Assembly: GCA_023414975.1 (NCBI GenBank)
Contig: JAEZMI010000404.1
Coordinates: forward strand, 1 to 11,836
DNA from: Pseudomonadota bacterium
Lineage (GTDB): Bacteria; Pseudomonadota; Alphaproteobacteria; Rhizobiales; Xanthobacteraceae
Length of the DNA: 11,836 nt
Direction: 5' to 3'
Part shown: positions 6,261 through 11,836 of the stretch, in pieces
Position numbering within the stretch: position 1 is the stretch's first letter
Layout: each line of letters opens with the position of its first letter
The notes under the pieces: generated by a model
What the model was told of the DNA's origin: nothing
Database searches by the model: none
The model's input: the letters and a program-made list of their open reading frames with translations, nothing else
Program-made: the position numbers and the translations under genes

Positions 6261-8052
6261 GACGCGCACCCTCGACTATACCGGTCGCGACGGGCGCCCG
6301 GCCCGGCTGCATTTCCGCCGCGCGGGTGTGGCCGGCGCCCTGCCCGTCGTGCTGATCCATGGCGTCGGCCTGTCGCACGCGGCCTGGGAGCCGCAGATCG
6401 CGGCGCTCGCCGCGCGCCATGACGTGATCGCCCTCGACATGCCCGGCCATGGCGGCTCCTCCCAGCCGCCGGAGGATGCGCGCCTTTCCGATTACGCCGA
6501 CCATGTCATCGCCCTGCTCGACGCTCTCGGCCTTCCCGCCGCCGTCGTGATCGGCCATTCCATGGGCGCGCTGGTGGCGCTGGAGACCGCGCTTGCCCAC
6601 CCCTCCCGCGTGCTGGGCGTCGCCGCGCTCAACGCCGTGTTCTGCCGCACCGACGAACAGCGCGCCGCCGTGCTCGCCCGCGCGCAAAGCCTCTCCGAGG
6701 CTGGTGCCGGCGCCGCGCATGAGGCGGCGGTGGCCCGCTGGTTCGGCACGCCGGTGCCGGCGGAGCTTGAGGCCGCCGCGGCGCTGGTCACGACCCTGCT
6801 CGCCCAAGGCGATCCGGTCGGCTATGCCCGCACCTACGCGCTGTTCGCCGCCTCCGACGCCGCCCATCGCGACCGTCTCGCCGGGCTTGCCGTGCCCGCC
6901 CTCTTCATGACCGGCGATGGCGACCCGAACTCGACGCCGGAGATGTCGCGCGCCATGGCCCGCCTTGCCCCGCAGGGACGTGCCGAGGTGCTGCCCGGCG
7001 CGCGGCACATGATGAACCTCACCCATCCGGAGACGGTGAATGCCCGCCTCCTCGCCTTCATCGACGAGGTGGAGCGCAGCCGCGCCGTGGCCGCGCCGGC
7101 TTTGGACGTCAAGGCGTTCCGGCAGGCGCTGGGCAGCTTCCTCACCGGGGTCACCGTGGTGACGACGCGCGACGCGGCGGGAGACATGCGCGGTTTCACC
7201 GCCAATTCCTTCACCTCCGTGTCGCTCGATCCGCCGCTGATCCTGGTCTGCATCGCCAGGACCGCGTCGAGCTTTCCGGTGTTTTCCGCCGCCGACAACT
7301 TCGCCGTGTCCATCCTCGCGGCGGCGCAGAAGGACGTATCGGCGCTGTTCGCCTCGAAGTCGCCCGACAAGTTCGCCCACGCGCCGTGGCATCTCGGCCC
7401 GGCCGGCAGTCCGGTGATCGCGGGCGCGGCGGCCTGGTTCGACTGCACCCGCCACCAACTGGTGGAAGCGGGCGACCATGTCATCCTCATCGGCCGCGTC
7501 GAAGGCTTCGGCAGCGAGGATGCCGCCCCGCTCGGCTATTGCCGCGGCGCCTATGTCGATTTCGGTCTGGGCGAACAGGCACTGGCGAAGCGCGACGAGC
7601 CCGCCCGCGTCGGCGCCCTCCTGGAATCCGACGGCGCGCTCCTGTTCGTCGAGGATGGCGCGGGCCGCCTGAGCCTGCCGGTCGGCGCCTGCCTGGAGCC
7701 TGCCAGCAACCCGAAAAGCCTGCGCGGCGCCCTGGCCCGGCTCGGCGTCGAGGGGCACCTGTCCTTCCTGTTCGCGGTGTTCGAGACCCCGCCGACCACC
7801 CCGCAGGCCCCGCCCACCGTCTCGATCTATTACCGCGGCACCTTTGCCGGGACCCCGCGCGTCGAGGCCGACGCCCGGCTGGTGCCGCTCGACGCCATCG
7901 CCTTCGAACGTCTGCCGGACGACGCAACCCGCGCCATGGTGGCGCGCTATGTGCAGGAGCGGCGCGAGGATGCCTTCGGCATCTATGTCGGCGATGCCGA
8001 GCGCGGCCAGGTCCATCCGCTGGCCCGCCGATCCGCGCACGACCCTGCCTGA
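6253..8052 (+). CDS. Fusion: alpha/beta-hydrolase + flavin reductase + degenerate Nudix-like domain
   Basis: A 599-residue protein with three parts. Residues 1-275 are an alpha/beta-hydrolase: oxyanion strand LIHGVGL (34-40), nucleophile Ser103 in GHSMG, likely acid Asp224 in TGDGDPN, and His252 in GARHM. Residues about 283-440 are an FMN-binding split-barrel flavin reductase like HpaC/RutF: FLTGVTVVTTRD, GFTANSFTSVSLDPPLILVCI split over 314-334, NFAVSIL and GDHVILIGRVE. Residues about 450-572 resemble Nudix (GALLESDGALLFV, LPVGACLEP, then LRGALARLGV), but the catalytic glutamates of the Nudix box are absent. The linker between parts one and two is only about 10 residues. The reductase would reduce FMN/FAD with NAD(P)H for the next gene's monooxygenase; the hydrolase would act on a pathway intermediate. 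The start overlaps the previous stop by 8 bases. An in-frame GTG at 7087 could also give a separate reductase. Confidence 0.88.
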   Translation: MAETRTLDYTGRDGRPARLHFRRAGVAGALPVVLIHGVGLSHAAWEPQIAALAARHDVIALDMPGHGGSSQPPEDARLSDYADHVIALLDALGLPAAVVIGHSMGALVALETALAHPSRVLGVAALNAVFCRTDEQRAAVLARAQSLSEAGAGAAHEAAVARWFGTPVPAELEAAAALVTTLLAQGDPVGYARTYALFAASDAAHRDRLAGLAVPALFMTGDGDPNSTPEMSRAMARLAPQGRAEVLPGARHMMNLTHPETVNARLLAFIDEVERSRAVAAPALDVKAFRQALGSFLTGVTVVTTRDAAGDMRGFTANSFTSVSLDPPLILVCIARTASSFPVFSAADNFAVSILAAAQKDVSALFASKSPDKFAHAPWHLGPAGSPVIAGAAAWFDCTRHQLVEAGDHVILIGRVEGFGSEDAAPLGYCRGAYVDFGLGEQALAKRDEPARVGALLESDGALLFVEDGAGRLSLPVGACLEPASNPKSLRGALARLGVEGHLSFLFAVFETPPTTPQAPPTVSIYYRGTFAGTPRVEADARLVPLDAIAFERLPDDATRAMVARYVQERREDAFGIYVGDAERGQVHPLARRSAHDPA

Positions 8053-8073
8053 ACAAGCACCGGGATCTCCGCC

Positions 8074-9132
8074 ATGAAGTTTTCCCTCTTCGTCCATATG
8101 GAGCGCTTCGATCCCGCCATCGCGCACCGCCAGCTCTTCGACGAGCTGGAGGAACTCACGCTGATCGCCGAGGCCGCCGGCTTCGAGACGGTATGGATCG
8201 GCGAGCACCATGCGATGGAGTTCACCATCGCGCCGAATCCGTTCATCCAGCTCGCCCATCTCGCGGCGAAAACCTCCACCATCCGCGTGGGCACCGGCAA
8301 TGTGATCGCGCCCTTCTGGCACCCCATCCGTCTCGCCGGAGAGGCGGCGATGATGGATGTGGCAAGCCGGGGCCGGCTGGATCTCGGCGTCGCCCGCGGG
8401 GCCTACATGTTCGAATATGAGCGGCTGCTGCCCGGCCTCGACGCCATGGGCGCGGGGCTGCGCATGCGCGAGCTGGTGCCGGCGGTGCAGAAGCTCTGGG
8501 CCGGCGACTACGCCCATCAGGGACAGTTCTGGAACTTCCCCACCTCCACCGCCATGCCCAAGCCCGTGCAGGCCGGCGGCCCGCCGATCTGGATCGCCGC
8601 GCGGGACCCGAACAGCCACGATTTCGCGCTCGCCCATGGCTGCAACGTGCAGGTGACGCCGCTTGCCTCGGGCGATGGCGAGGTGGCGACCCTGATGCAG
8701 CGCTTCACCACCGCCGTCGCCGACCACCCCGAGGTGCCGCGTCCCAAGATCATGCTGCTGCAGCACACGTTCGTGGCCGACAGCGCGGCCGAGACCGAGC
8801 AGCTCGCCGACGATCTCTCCGCCTGGTACGGCCTGTTCGGTGCCTGGTTCGCCAATAAGCGCCCCATCCATCAGGGCTTCATGGCCCCCCTTTCCCCGGA
8901 GGAGCGTGCGAGCGTGCCGCACTACGCGCCCGATGTGGTGCGCAAAAATCTCGTCATCGGCCAGCCGGACGAAGTGATTAGTCGACTTAAGGGTTACGAA
9001 GAACTGGGCTTCGACCAGTTCTCCATCTGGATCGACGCCGGCATCAGCCATGCGCGCAAGAGAAAGTCTCTGGAGCTGTTCATCCGCGAGGTGATGCCCG
9101 CCTTCGGATCGGCCGCCTCCGCGGCGGCGTGA
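8074..9132 (+). CDS. LLM-class (bacterial luciferase-like) flavin-dependent monooxygenase
   Basis: A 352-residue TIM-barrel oxygenase of the luciferase-like superfamily. It begins MKFSLFVHMERFDP and shows AEAAGFETVWIGEHHAM, the EHH motif of LuxA-like enzymes. Next come IRVGTGNVIAPFWHPIRLAGEAAMMD, split over residues about 70-95, then LDLGVARGAYMFEYERL, PPIWIAARD (phosphate/flavin site) and FDQFSIWIDAG near the C-terminus. Length is typical. Such enzymes use reduced FMN made by a partner reductase and oxygen to hydroxylate, cleave C-N, C-S or C-C bonds, or do Baeyer-Villiger chemistry. The partner is almost surely the reductase domain encoded just upstream (21-base gap). The substrate cannot be read from sequence. 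Light emission is not implied. Codons for residues about 301-311 (ATT AGT CGA CTT AAG GGT TAC) are unusually AT-rich for this gene. Confidence 0.9.
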   Translation: MKFSLFVHMERFDPAIAHRQLFDELEELTLIAEAAGFETVWIGEHHAMEFTIAPNPFIQLAHLAAKTSTIRVGTGNVIAPFWHPIRLAGEAAMMDVASRGRLDLGVARGAYMFEYERLLPGLDAMGAGLRMRELVPAVQKLWAGDYAHQGQFWNFPTSTAMPKPVQAGGPPIWIAARDPNSHDFALAHGCNVQVTPLASGDGEVATLMQRFTTAVADHPEVPRPKIMLLQHTFVADSAAETEQLADDLSAWYGLFGAWFANKRPIHQGFMAPLSPEERASVPHYAPDVVRKNLVIGQPDEVISRLKGYEELGFDQFSIWIDAGISHARKRKSLELFIREVMPAFGSAASAAA

Positions 9133-9168
9133 GGGGACTATGACGATGATCCCGCCACCAGCCTTCTG

Positions 9169-9279
9169 CGTCCTTCGAGGCCCGAGCTTTGCTCGGGCAC
9201 CTCAGGATGACGACCGACCCCGTTCGGCGCCGTCCCTCGTCATGCTGAGGTGTCGGCCGCAGGCCGGCGTTGAGGCACG
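9169..9279. repeat. Intergenic palindromic repeat, RIME/REP-like, two inverted units
   Basis: Unit one (9169-9212) has outer arms CGTCCTTCGAGG and CCTCAGGATGACG around a perfect hairpin GCCCGAGC-TTT-GCTCGGGC (9180-9198). Unit two (9238-9279) starts CGTCATGCTGAGGTG, related to the reverse complement of the right edge of unit one, and encloses CGGCC-GCA-GGCCG (9254-9266) before TGAGGCACG. The wording 'cgtc..tcgaggc - hairpin - cctcaggatgacg' is a common interspersed repeat in rhizobial genomes. It fills the 183-base gap between the monooxygenase and dehydrogenase genes; its hairpins could stabilise or attenuate the mRNA. Copy number in the genome cannot be seen here. Confidence 0.75.
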
Positions 9280-9315
9280 CAGGCCCGCTTTCCATCTGGC
9301 GCCGAAGGATCCTCG

Positions 9316-10797
9316 ATGACCGCCCTGCGCGACGATTTCCGGCTCTATATCGACGGCGCCTTCGTGGCGGGCGGGGCGCGATTCGAGAGCCTCGATCCGG
9401 CCACCGGCCAGCCCTGGGCGGTGATGCCCGCGGCCACCGCCGAGAATGTGAACCGCGCCGTCGAGGCCGCCCACCGCGCTTTCGACGCGCCGGAATGGGC
9501 GAACCTCACCGCCACCCAGCGCGGCAAGCTGCTGATGAAGCTTGGCGATCTCGTCGCCGCCCATGCGCCGGAACTTGCCGAGCTGGAAACCCGCGACACC
9601 GGCAAGATCATCCGCGAGACGCGGGCGCAAATCGGCTATGTCGCCGAGTATTACCGCTATTTCGGCGGCCTCGCCGACAAGGTGGAAGGCGCGCATCTGC
9701 CCGTCGACAAGCCGGACATGGAAGCCTGGCTGCGGCGCGAGCCGATCGGCGTCGTCGCCGCCGTCGTGCCGTGGAACTCGCAGCTTTTCCTCTCGGCGGT
9801 GAAGCTCGGCCCGGCGCTGGCGGCGGGCTGCACCGTGGTGCTGAAGGCCTCGGAGGAAGGCCCCGCGCCGCTGCTCGCCTTCGCCCGGCTGGTGCACGAG
9901 GCGGGATTCCCGGCCGGCGTCGTCAACATCCTCACCGGCTTCGGCGAGGAATGCGGCAAGACGCTCACCGCCCACAAGCTGGTCTCCCGCGTCGCCTTCA
10001 CCGGCGGGCCGTCCACCGCCCGCCACGTGGTGCGCAACACGGCGGAGAACCTCGCCTATACGACGCTGGAACTCGGCGGCAAGTCGCCGGTGCTGGTCTT
10101 CGCCGACGCCGATCTCGACAGCGCGGCCAATGCCATCGTCGCCGGCATCTTCGCCGCCTCGGGCCAGAGCTGCGTCGCCGGCTCGCGCCTGTTCGTCGAG
10201 GAGAGCGTGCGCGAGAAGCTGCTGGCCATCCTCACCGAGAAGGCCCGCCGCATCCGCATCGGCGATCCGCAGGACCCGGCAACGGAGATGGGCCCGCTCG
10301 CCACCGTCCGCCAGCTCGCCCATATCGAGCAAGTGGTGGCCGCGAGCCTTGCCGCCGGCGCCACCCTCGTCACCGGCGGCACCCGCGCTCAAGGGTACTT
10401 AGCCGGCAATTATTACGCGCCGACTATTCTCGCCTGCGCTGGCAATGAGGTGCCCTGCGCGGCCGAGGAGCTGTTCGGCCCGGTACTCAGCGTCATTTCC
10501 TTCACGGATGAGGCGGACGCCATCGCCAAGGCCAATGACAGCCCGTTCGGCCTCGCCTCCGGCGTCTTCACCCGCGATCTCACCCGCGCCCACCGGCTGA
10601 TCCGCAGATTGCGCGCCGGCATCGTCTGGGTGAACACCTACCGCGCCGTCTCCCCCATCGTGCCCTTTGGCGGCTATGGCCAATCGGGCCTCGGGCGCGA
10701 AGGCGGGGCGGAATCGATCCGCGACTACACCCGCACCAAGTCGGTCTGGCTGCGCACTTCCGACGCGCCGATCGACGATCCCTTCGTGATGCGCTGA
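9316..10797 (+). CDS. NAD(P)-dependent aldehyde dehydrogenase
   Basis: A 493-residue ALDH-superfamily enzyme that oxidises an aldehyde to the acid (or acyl) product in the cytoplasm. Catalytic residues are all visible: Asn154 in VPWNSQLFL, Lys177 in VLKASE for the cofactor, Glu252 in LELGGKSP, and nucleophile Cys286 in GQSCVAGSR. FTGGPSTARHV is the cofactor-binding turn, and EELFGPVLSV and PFGGYGQSGLGREGG complete the family pattern. Length is standard. ATG 9316 is preceded by GAAGGA (9304-9309), next to the palindromic repeat. In this operon it likely oxidises the aldehyde released by the monooxygenase or hydrolase, which is inference. A small AT-rich codon patch around residues 358-372 includes a TTA Leu codon at 10399-10401, rare in such a genome. 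The next gene begins 11 bases after its stop. Confidence 0.93.
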   Translation: MTALRDDFRLYIDGAFVAGGARFESLDPATGQPWAVMPAATAENVNRAVEAAHRAFDAPEWANLTATQRGKLLMKLGDLVAAHAPELAELETRDTGKIIRETRAQIGYVAEYYRYFGGLADKVEGAHLPVDKPDMEAWLRREPIGVVAAVVPWNSQLFLSAVKLGPALAAGCTVVLKASEEGPAPLLAFARLVHEAGFPAGVVNILTGFGEECGKTLTAHKLVSRVAFTGGPSTARHVVRNTAENLAYTTLELGGKSPVLVFADADLDSAANAIVAGIFAASGQSCVAGSRLFVEESVREKLLAILTEKARRIRIGDPQDPATEMGPLATVRQLAHIEQVVAASLAAGATLVTGGTRAQGYLAGNYYAPTILACAGNEVPCAAEELFGPVLSVISFTDEADAIAKANDSPFGLASGVFTRDLTRAHRLIRRLRAGIVWVNTYRAVSPIVPFGGYGQSGLGREGGAESIRDYTRTKSVWLRTSDAPIDDPFVMR

Positions 10798-10808
10798 AGG
10801 CAGGCCCG

Positions 10809-11123
10809 ATGATCTATGAGATGCGTACCTACCGGCTGAAGACGGGCGCGGTTCCGGCCTATGTGAAGCTCGTCGCCGAGGAGGGGATCACCGTCCAGAA
10901 GAGCCATCTGGGCAACCTCGTCGGCTATTTCACCAGCGAGATCGGCCCGCTCAACGAGATCGTCCACATCTGGGCCTATGCCAGCCTCGACGACCGCGCC
11001 GCCCGCCGTGCCCGGCTCAACGCCGATCCCGCCTGGCAGGTGTTCCTGCCGAAGATCCAGGCGCTGATCGAGACCATGGAGAACAAGATTCTCCTGCCGA
11101 CCACCTTCTCGCCGCTCGGCTGA
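10809..11123 (+). CDS. NIPSNAP family protein
   Basis: A 104-residue cytoplasmic protein starting MIYEMRTYRLKTGAVPAY, the classic N-terminus of NIPSNAP proteins, followed by GYFTSEIGPLNEIVHIWAYASLDDRAARRARL and DPAWQVFLPKI (first string split over residues 39-69). The fold is a dimeric ferredoxin-like alpha/beta barrel. Family members have no firmly established enzyme activity; in bacteria they are common in catabolic operons with oxygenases and dehydrogenases. Its place as the last gene, 11 bases after the aldehyde dehydrogenase and with the Shine-Dalgarno-like AGGC in the gap, points to cotranscription. A role as an isomerase, a monooxygenase of the ABM type or an intermediate-binding protein is possible. 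Confidence 0.88.
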   Translation: MIYEMRTYRLKTGAVPAYVKLVAEEGITVQKSHLGNLVGYFTSEIGPLNEIVHIWAYASLDDRAARRARLNADPAWQVFLPKIQALIETMENKILLPTTFSPLG

Positions 11124-11170
11124 GAGCGTCGTCCGCCTTGCGGAGGGATGAGGCTCGCGCGACCCGATCG

Positions 11171-11185
11171 GCCTGCGATGCAGGC
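11171..11185 (+). terminator. Weak hairpin downstream of the operon
   Basis: GCCTGC-GAT-GCAGGC is a perfect 6-bp hairpin 47 bases after the NIPSNAP stop. There is no T run on either strand, so an intrinsic terminator is not secure; it may only slow polymerase or protect the 3' end. No better terminator is visible before the oppositely oriented tRNA gene. Confidence 0.3.
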
Positions 11186-11203
11186 TCCAACCCTGGGAAG
11201 CTG

Positions 11204-11229
11204 CCATTCCTTCCGCGCGAAGGAATGGT
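11204..11229 (-). other. tRNA-Leu 3' trailer hairpin overlapping the CCA end
   Basis: On the minus strand CCATTCCTT (11229-11221) pairs exactly with AAGGAATGG (11212-11204) across an 8-base loop. The first three bases are the encoded CCA of the tRNA, so in the precursor the CCA would be base-paired in the trailer. No T run follows, so it is more a processing structure than a clear terminator. Confidence 0.6.
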
Positions 11230-11313
11230 GCGGGTGGTCGGACTCGAACCGACACTCTGTCACCAGAAACGGATTTTGAGTCCGCCGCGTCTACCGGTTC
11301 CGCCACACCCGCC
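11227..11313 (-). tRNA. tRNA-Leu (anticodon CAA)
   Basis: The 87-base minus-strand sequence folds as a complete class II tRNA. Acceptor GCGGGTG pairs with CACCCGC, followed by discriminator A and encoded CCA (11229-11227). The D arm is GCG...CGC with AACCGGTAGA. The anticodon stem GCGGA/TCCGT encloses loop CTCAAAA with anticodon CAA at 11279-11277, reading UUG. A long variable arm (TTCTGGTGACAGAGT) identifies Leu/Ser type, and the T arm is GTCGG-TTCGAGT-CCGAC. The long variable arm with the CAA anticodon gives Leu. Confidence 0.97.
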
Positions 11314-11326
11314 AAACCGGCGCGGA

Positions 11327-11353
11327 CTATAATCGCCCGCGCCACTGGAGCAA
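11327..11353 (-). promoter_or_regulatory. Predicted tRNA-Leu promoter
   Basis: On the minus strand TATAGT (11332-11327) is a good -10 lying 13 bases before the tRNA 5' end, in an AT-rich island (GATTATAGTC). TTGCTC (11353-11348) is a partial -35 with a short 15-base spacer. Assigned by eye; the -35 is uncertain. Confidence 0.4.
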
Positions 11354-11411
11354 GCACCTTGCCGGCAAGAACATTGCCCGCAGGCCTCGTGCCGGAAAGC
11401 ATGCGCAACCT

Positions 11412-11836
11412 TCACGGCGCCGGCTTGCAGGTGCCGAAGGAGGTCATGACCTTGTCGTTCGACACGATGGTCAGCGACACGCCGGGCTCCGAGCGCGAGA
11501 GCTGCATGACCCAGCCGACCAGCCCGTCCATGCCCTGAAGCGTGATGTTGTCGCCGGCGCTCGCGGCGGTGACGATCTCGCTGATATGCGGCAGGCCGCT
11601 GTCGGAGACGCTGGCGATGATACGCTTGGGGTAATGCACCAGCACCCGCGCCGGCAGGTCGACGGTGCCGAGTTCCTGGTCCGGGCCGCAGCCCCCGGCC
11701 TGGCAGACGAAGACCTTGGTGAAGGTGCAGTCGGCGGGGGGCGGCAGGGCGGGCACCATGGCGCCGGGCGCGGCGGCATCGGCCGGTGCCGGCGGAGCGG
11801 CTGCCGCGTCGGCGGGGGGAGCCGGCGGGGCGGGGG
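11412..11836 (-). CDS. Hypothetical exported Cys-containing protein (5' truncated)
   Basis: The frame is open from the right edge down to TGA at 11414-11412 (about 140 codons visible), so the N-terminus is outside the window. The first 25 or so visible residues are almost only Ala, Pro and Gly with a few Asp, as in a linker after a signal peptide. The folded part has four cysteines (in PADCTFTKVFVC, AGGCG and FGTCKPAP), which suggests two disulfides in the periplasm. It also has a strand-rich pattern: VLVHYPKRIIASVSDSG, ISEIVTAASAGDNITLQG, VGWVMQLSR, SLTIVSNDKVMTSFG. I recognise a resemblance to uncharacterised rhizobial proteins but no named family. An internal ATG at 11759 is unlikely to be the start, since the linker reads through it. 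No terminator is evident after its stop; the tRNA-Leu gene follows in the same direction. Confidence 0.75.
   Translation of the reverse strand, partial: PAPPAPPADAAAAPPAPADAAAPGAMVPALPPPADCTFTKVFVCQAGGCGPDQELGTVDLPARVLVHYPKRIIASVSDSGLPHISEIVTAASAGDNITLQGMDGLVGWVMQLSRSEPGVSLTIVSNDKVMTSFGTCKPAP

Noticed and set aside
6082..9051. Very long minus-strand open frame (nearly 1000 codons) antisense to the fusion and monooxygenase genes
   Set aside because: Long antisense frames are expected opposite GC-rich genes. The product is rich in His/Gly/Arg with no domain pattern, while the plus strand carries clear enzymes.
8074..9132. RutA pyrimidine oxygenase or a light-emitting luciferase
   Set aside because: The N-terminus and motifs do not match RutA as I know it, and there is no luxB partner or fatty-acid reductase complex. 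Only the broad LLM class is supported.
11204..11313. tRNA-Leu as an integration (att) site of a mobile element
   Set aside because: I saw no direct repeat of the tRNA 3' end and no integrase in the window.
11138..11332. Rightward 64-codon frame over the tRNA
   Set aside because: It lies across a complete tRNA gene and its trailer; not a protein gene.
1..11836. CRISPR array, insertion sequence or prophage genes
   Set aside because: No regularly spaced repeats, transposase, integrase or phage structural genes were found.

Overview
The window is about 11.8 kb of very GC-rich DNA (roughly two thirds G+C or more, with strong G/C preference at third codon positions). It holds a DUF2794 gene, a family I know only from Alphaproteobacteria, and a palindromic intergenic repeat typical of Hyphomicrobiales (Rhizobiales). 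An alphaproteobacterium near the Xanthobacteraceae/Bradyrhizobium group is a reasonable guess; the genus cannot be fixed by reading alone.

Left part (1-3556): a 5'-truncated, probably exported thioredoxin-like DUF1223 protein, then a 434-base gap with an intrinsic terminator pointing left that has no recognised gene upstream of it. Next come a small DUF2794 protein and the two-gene agmatine pathway: aguB (N-carbamoylputrescine amidase) and aguA (agmatine deiminase), 2 bases apart. Together these turn agmatine into putrescine, with ammonia and CO2 released.

Middle (3601-5636): two genes on the minus strand, an NAD(P)-dependent extended SDR reductase/epimerase and a GntR/FCD regulator. The regulator is divergent from the operon on its right. 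The shared intergenic region carries a near-perfect palindrome over the rightward promoter, which is the likely operator.

Right-hand operon (5637-11123): DUF1185 protein; a three-part fusion of alpha/beta-hydrolase, HpaC/RutF-type flavin reductase and a degenerate Nudix-like domain; a luciferase-like flavin monooxygenase; an aldehyde dehydrogenase; and a NIPSNAP protein. This reads as a catabolic operon: the reductase part supplies reduced flavin to the monooxygenase, the hydrolase cleaves an ester, amide or C-C bond, and the dehydrogenase oxidises the released aldehyde. The substrate is not evident. A palindromic repeat sits between the monooxygenase and dehydrogenase genes. This operon is the best candidate for an undescribed system.

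Right edge (11124-11836): a tRNA-Leu(CAA) gene on the minus strand with encoded CCA and a 3' trailer hairpin that includes the CCA, then the 3' part of a leftward gene for a probably exported, Cys-containing protein of unknown function that runs off the window.
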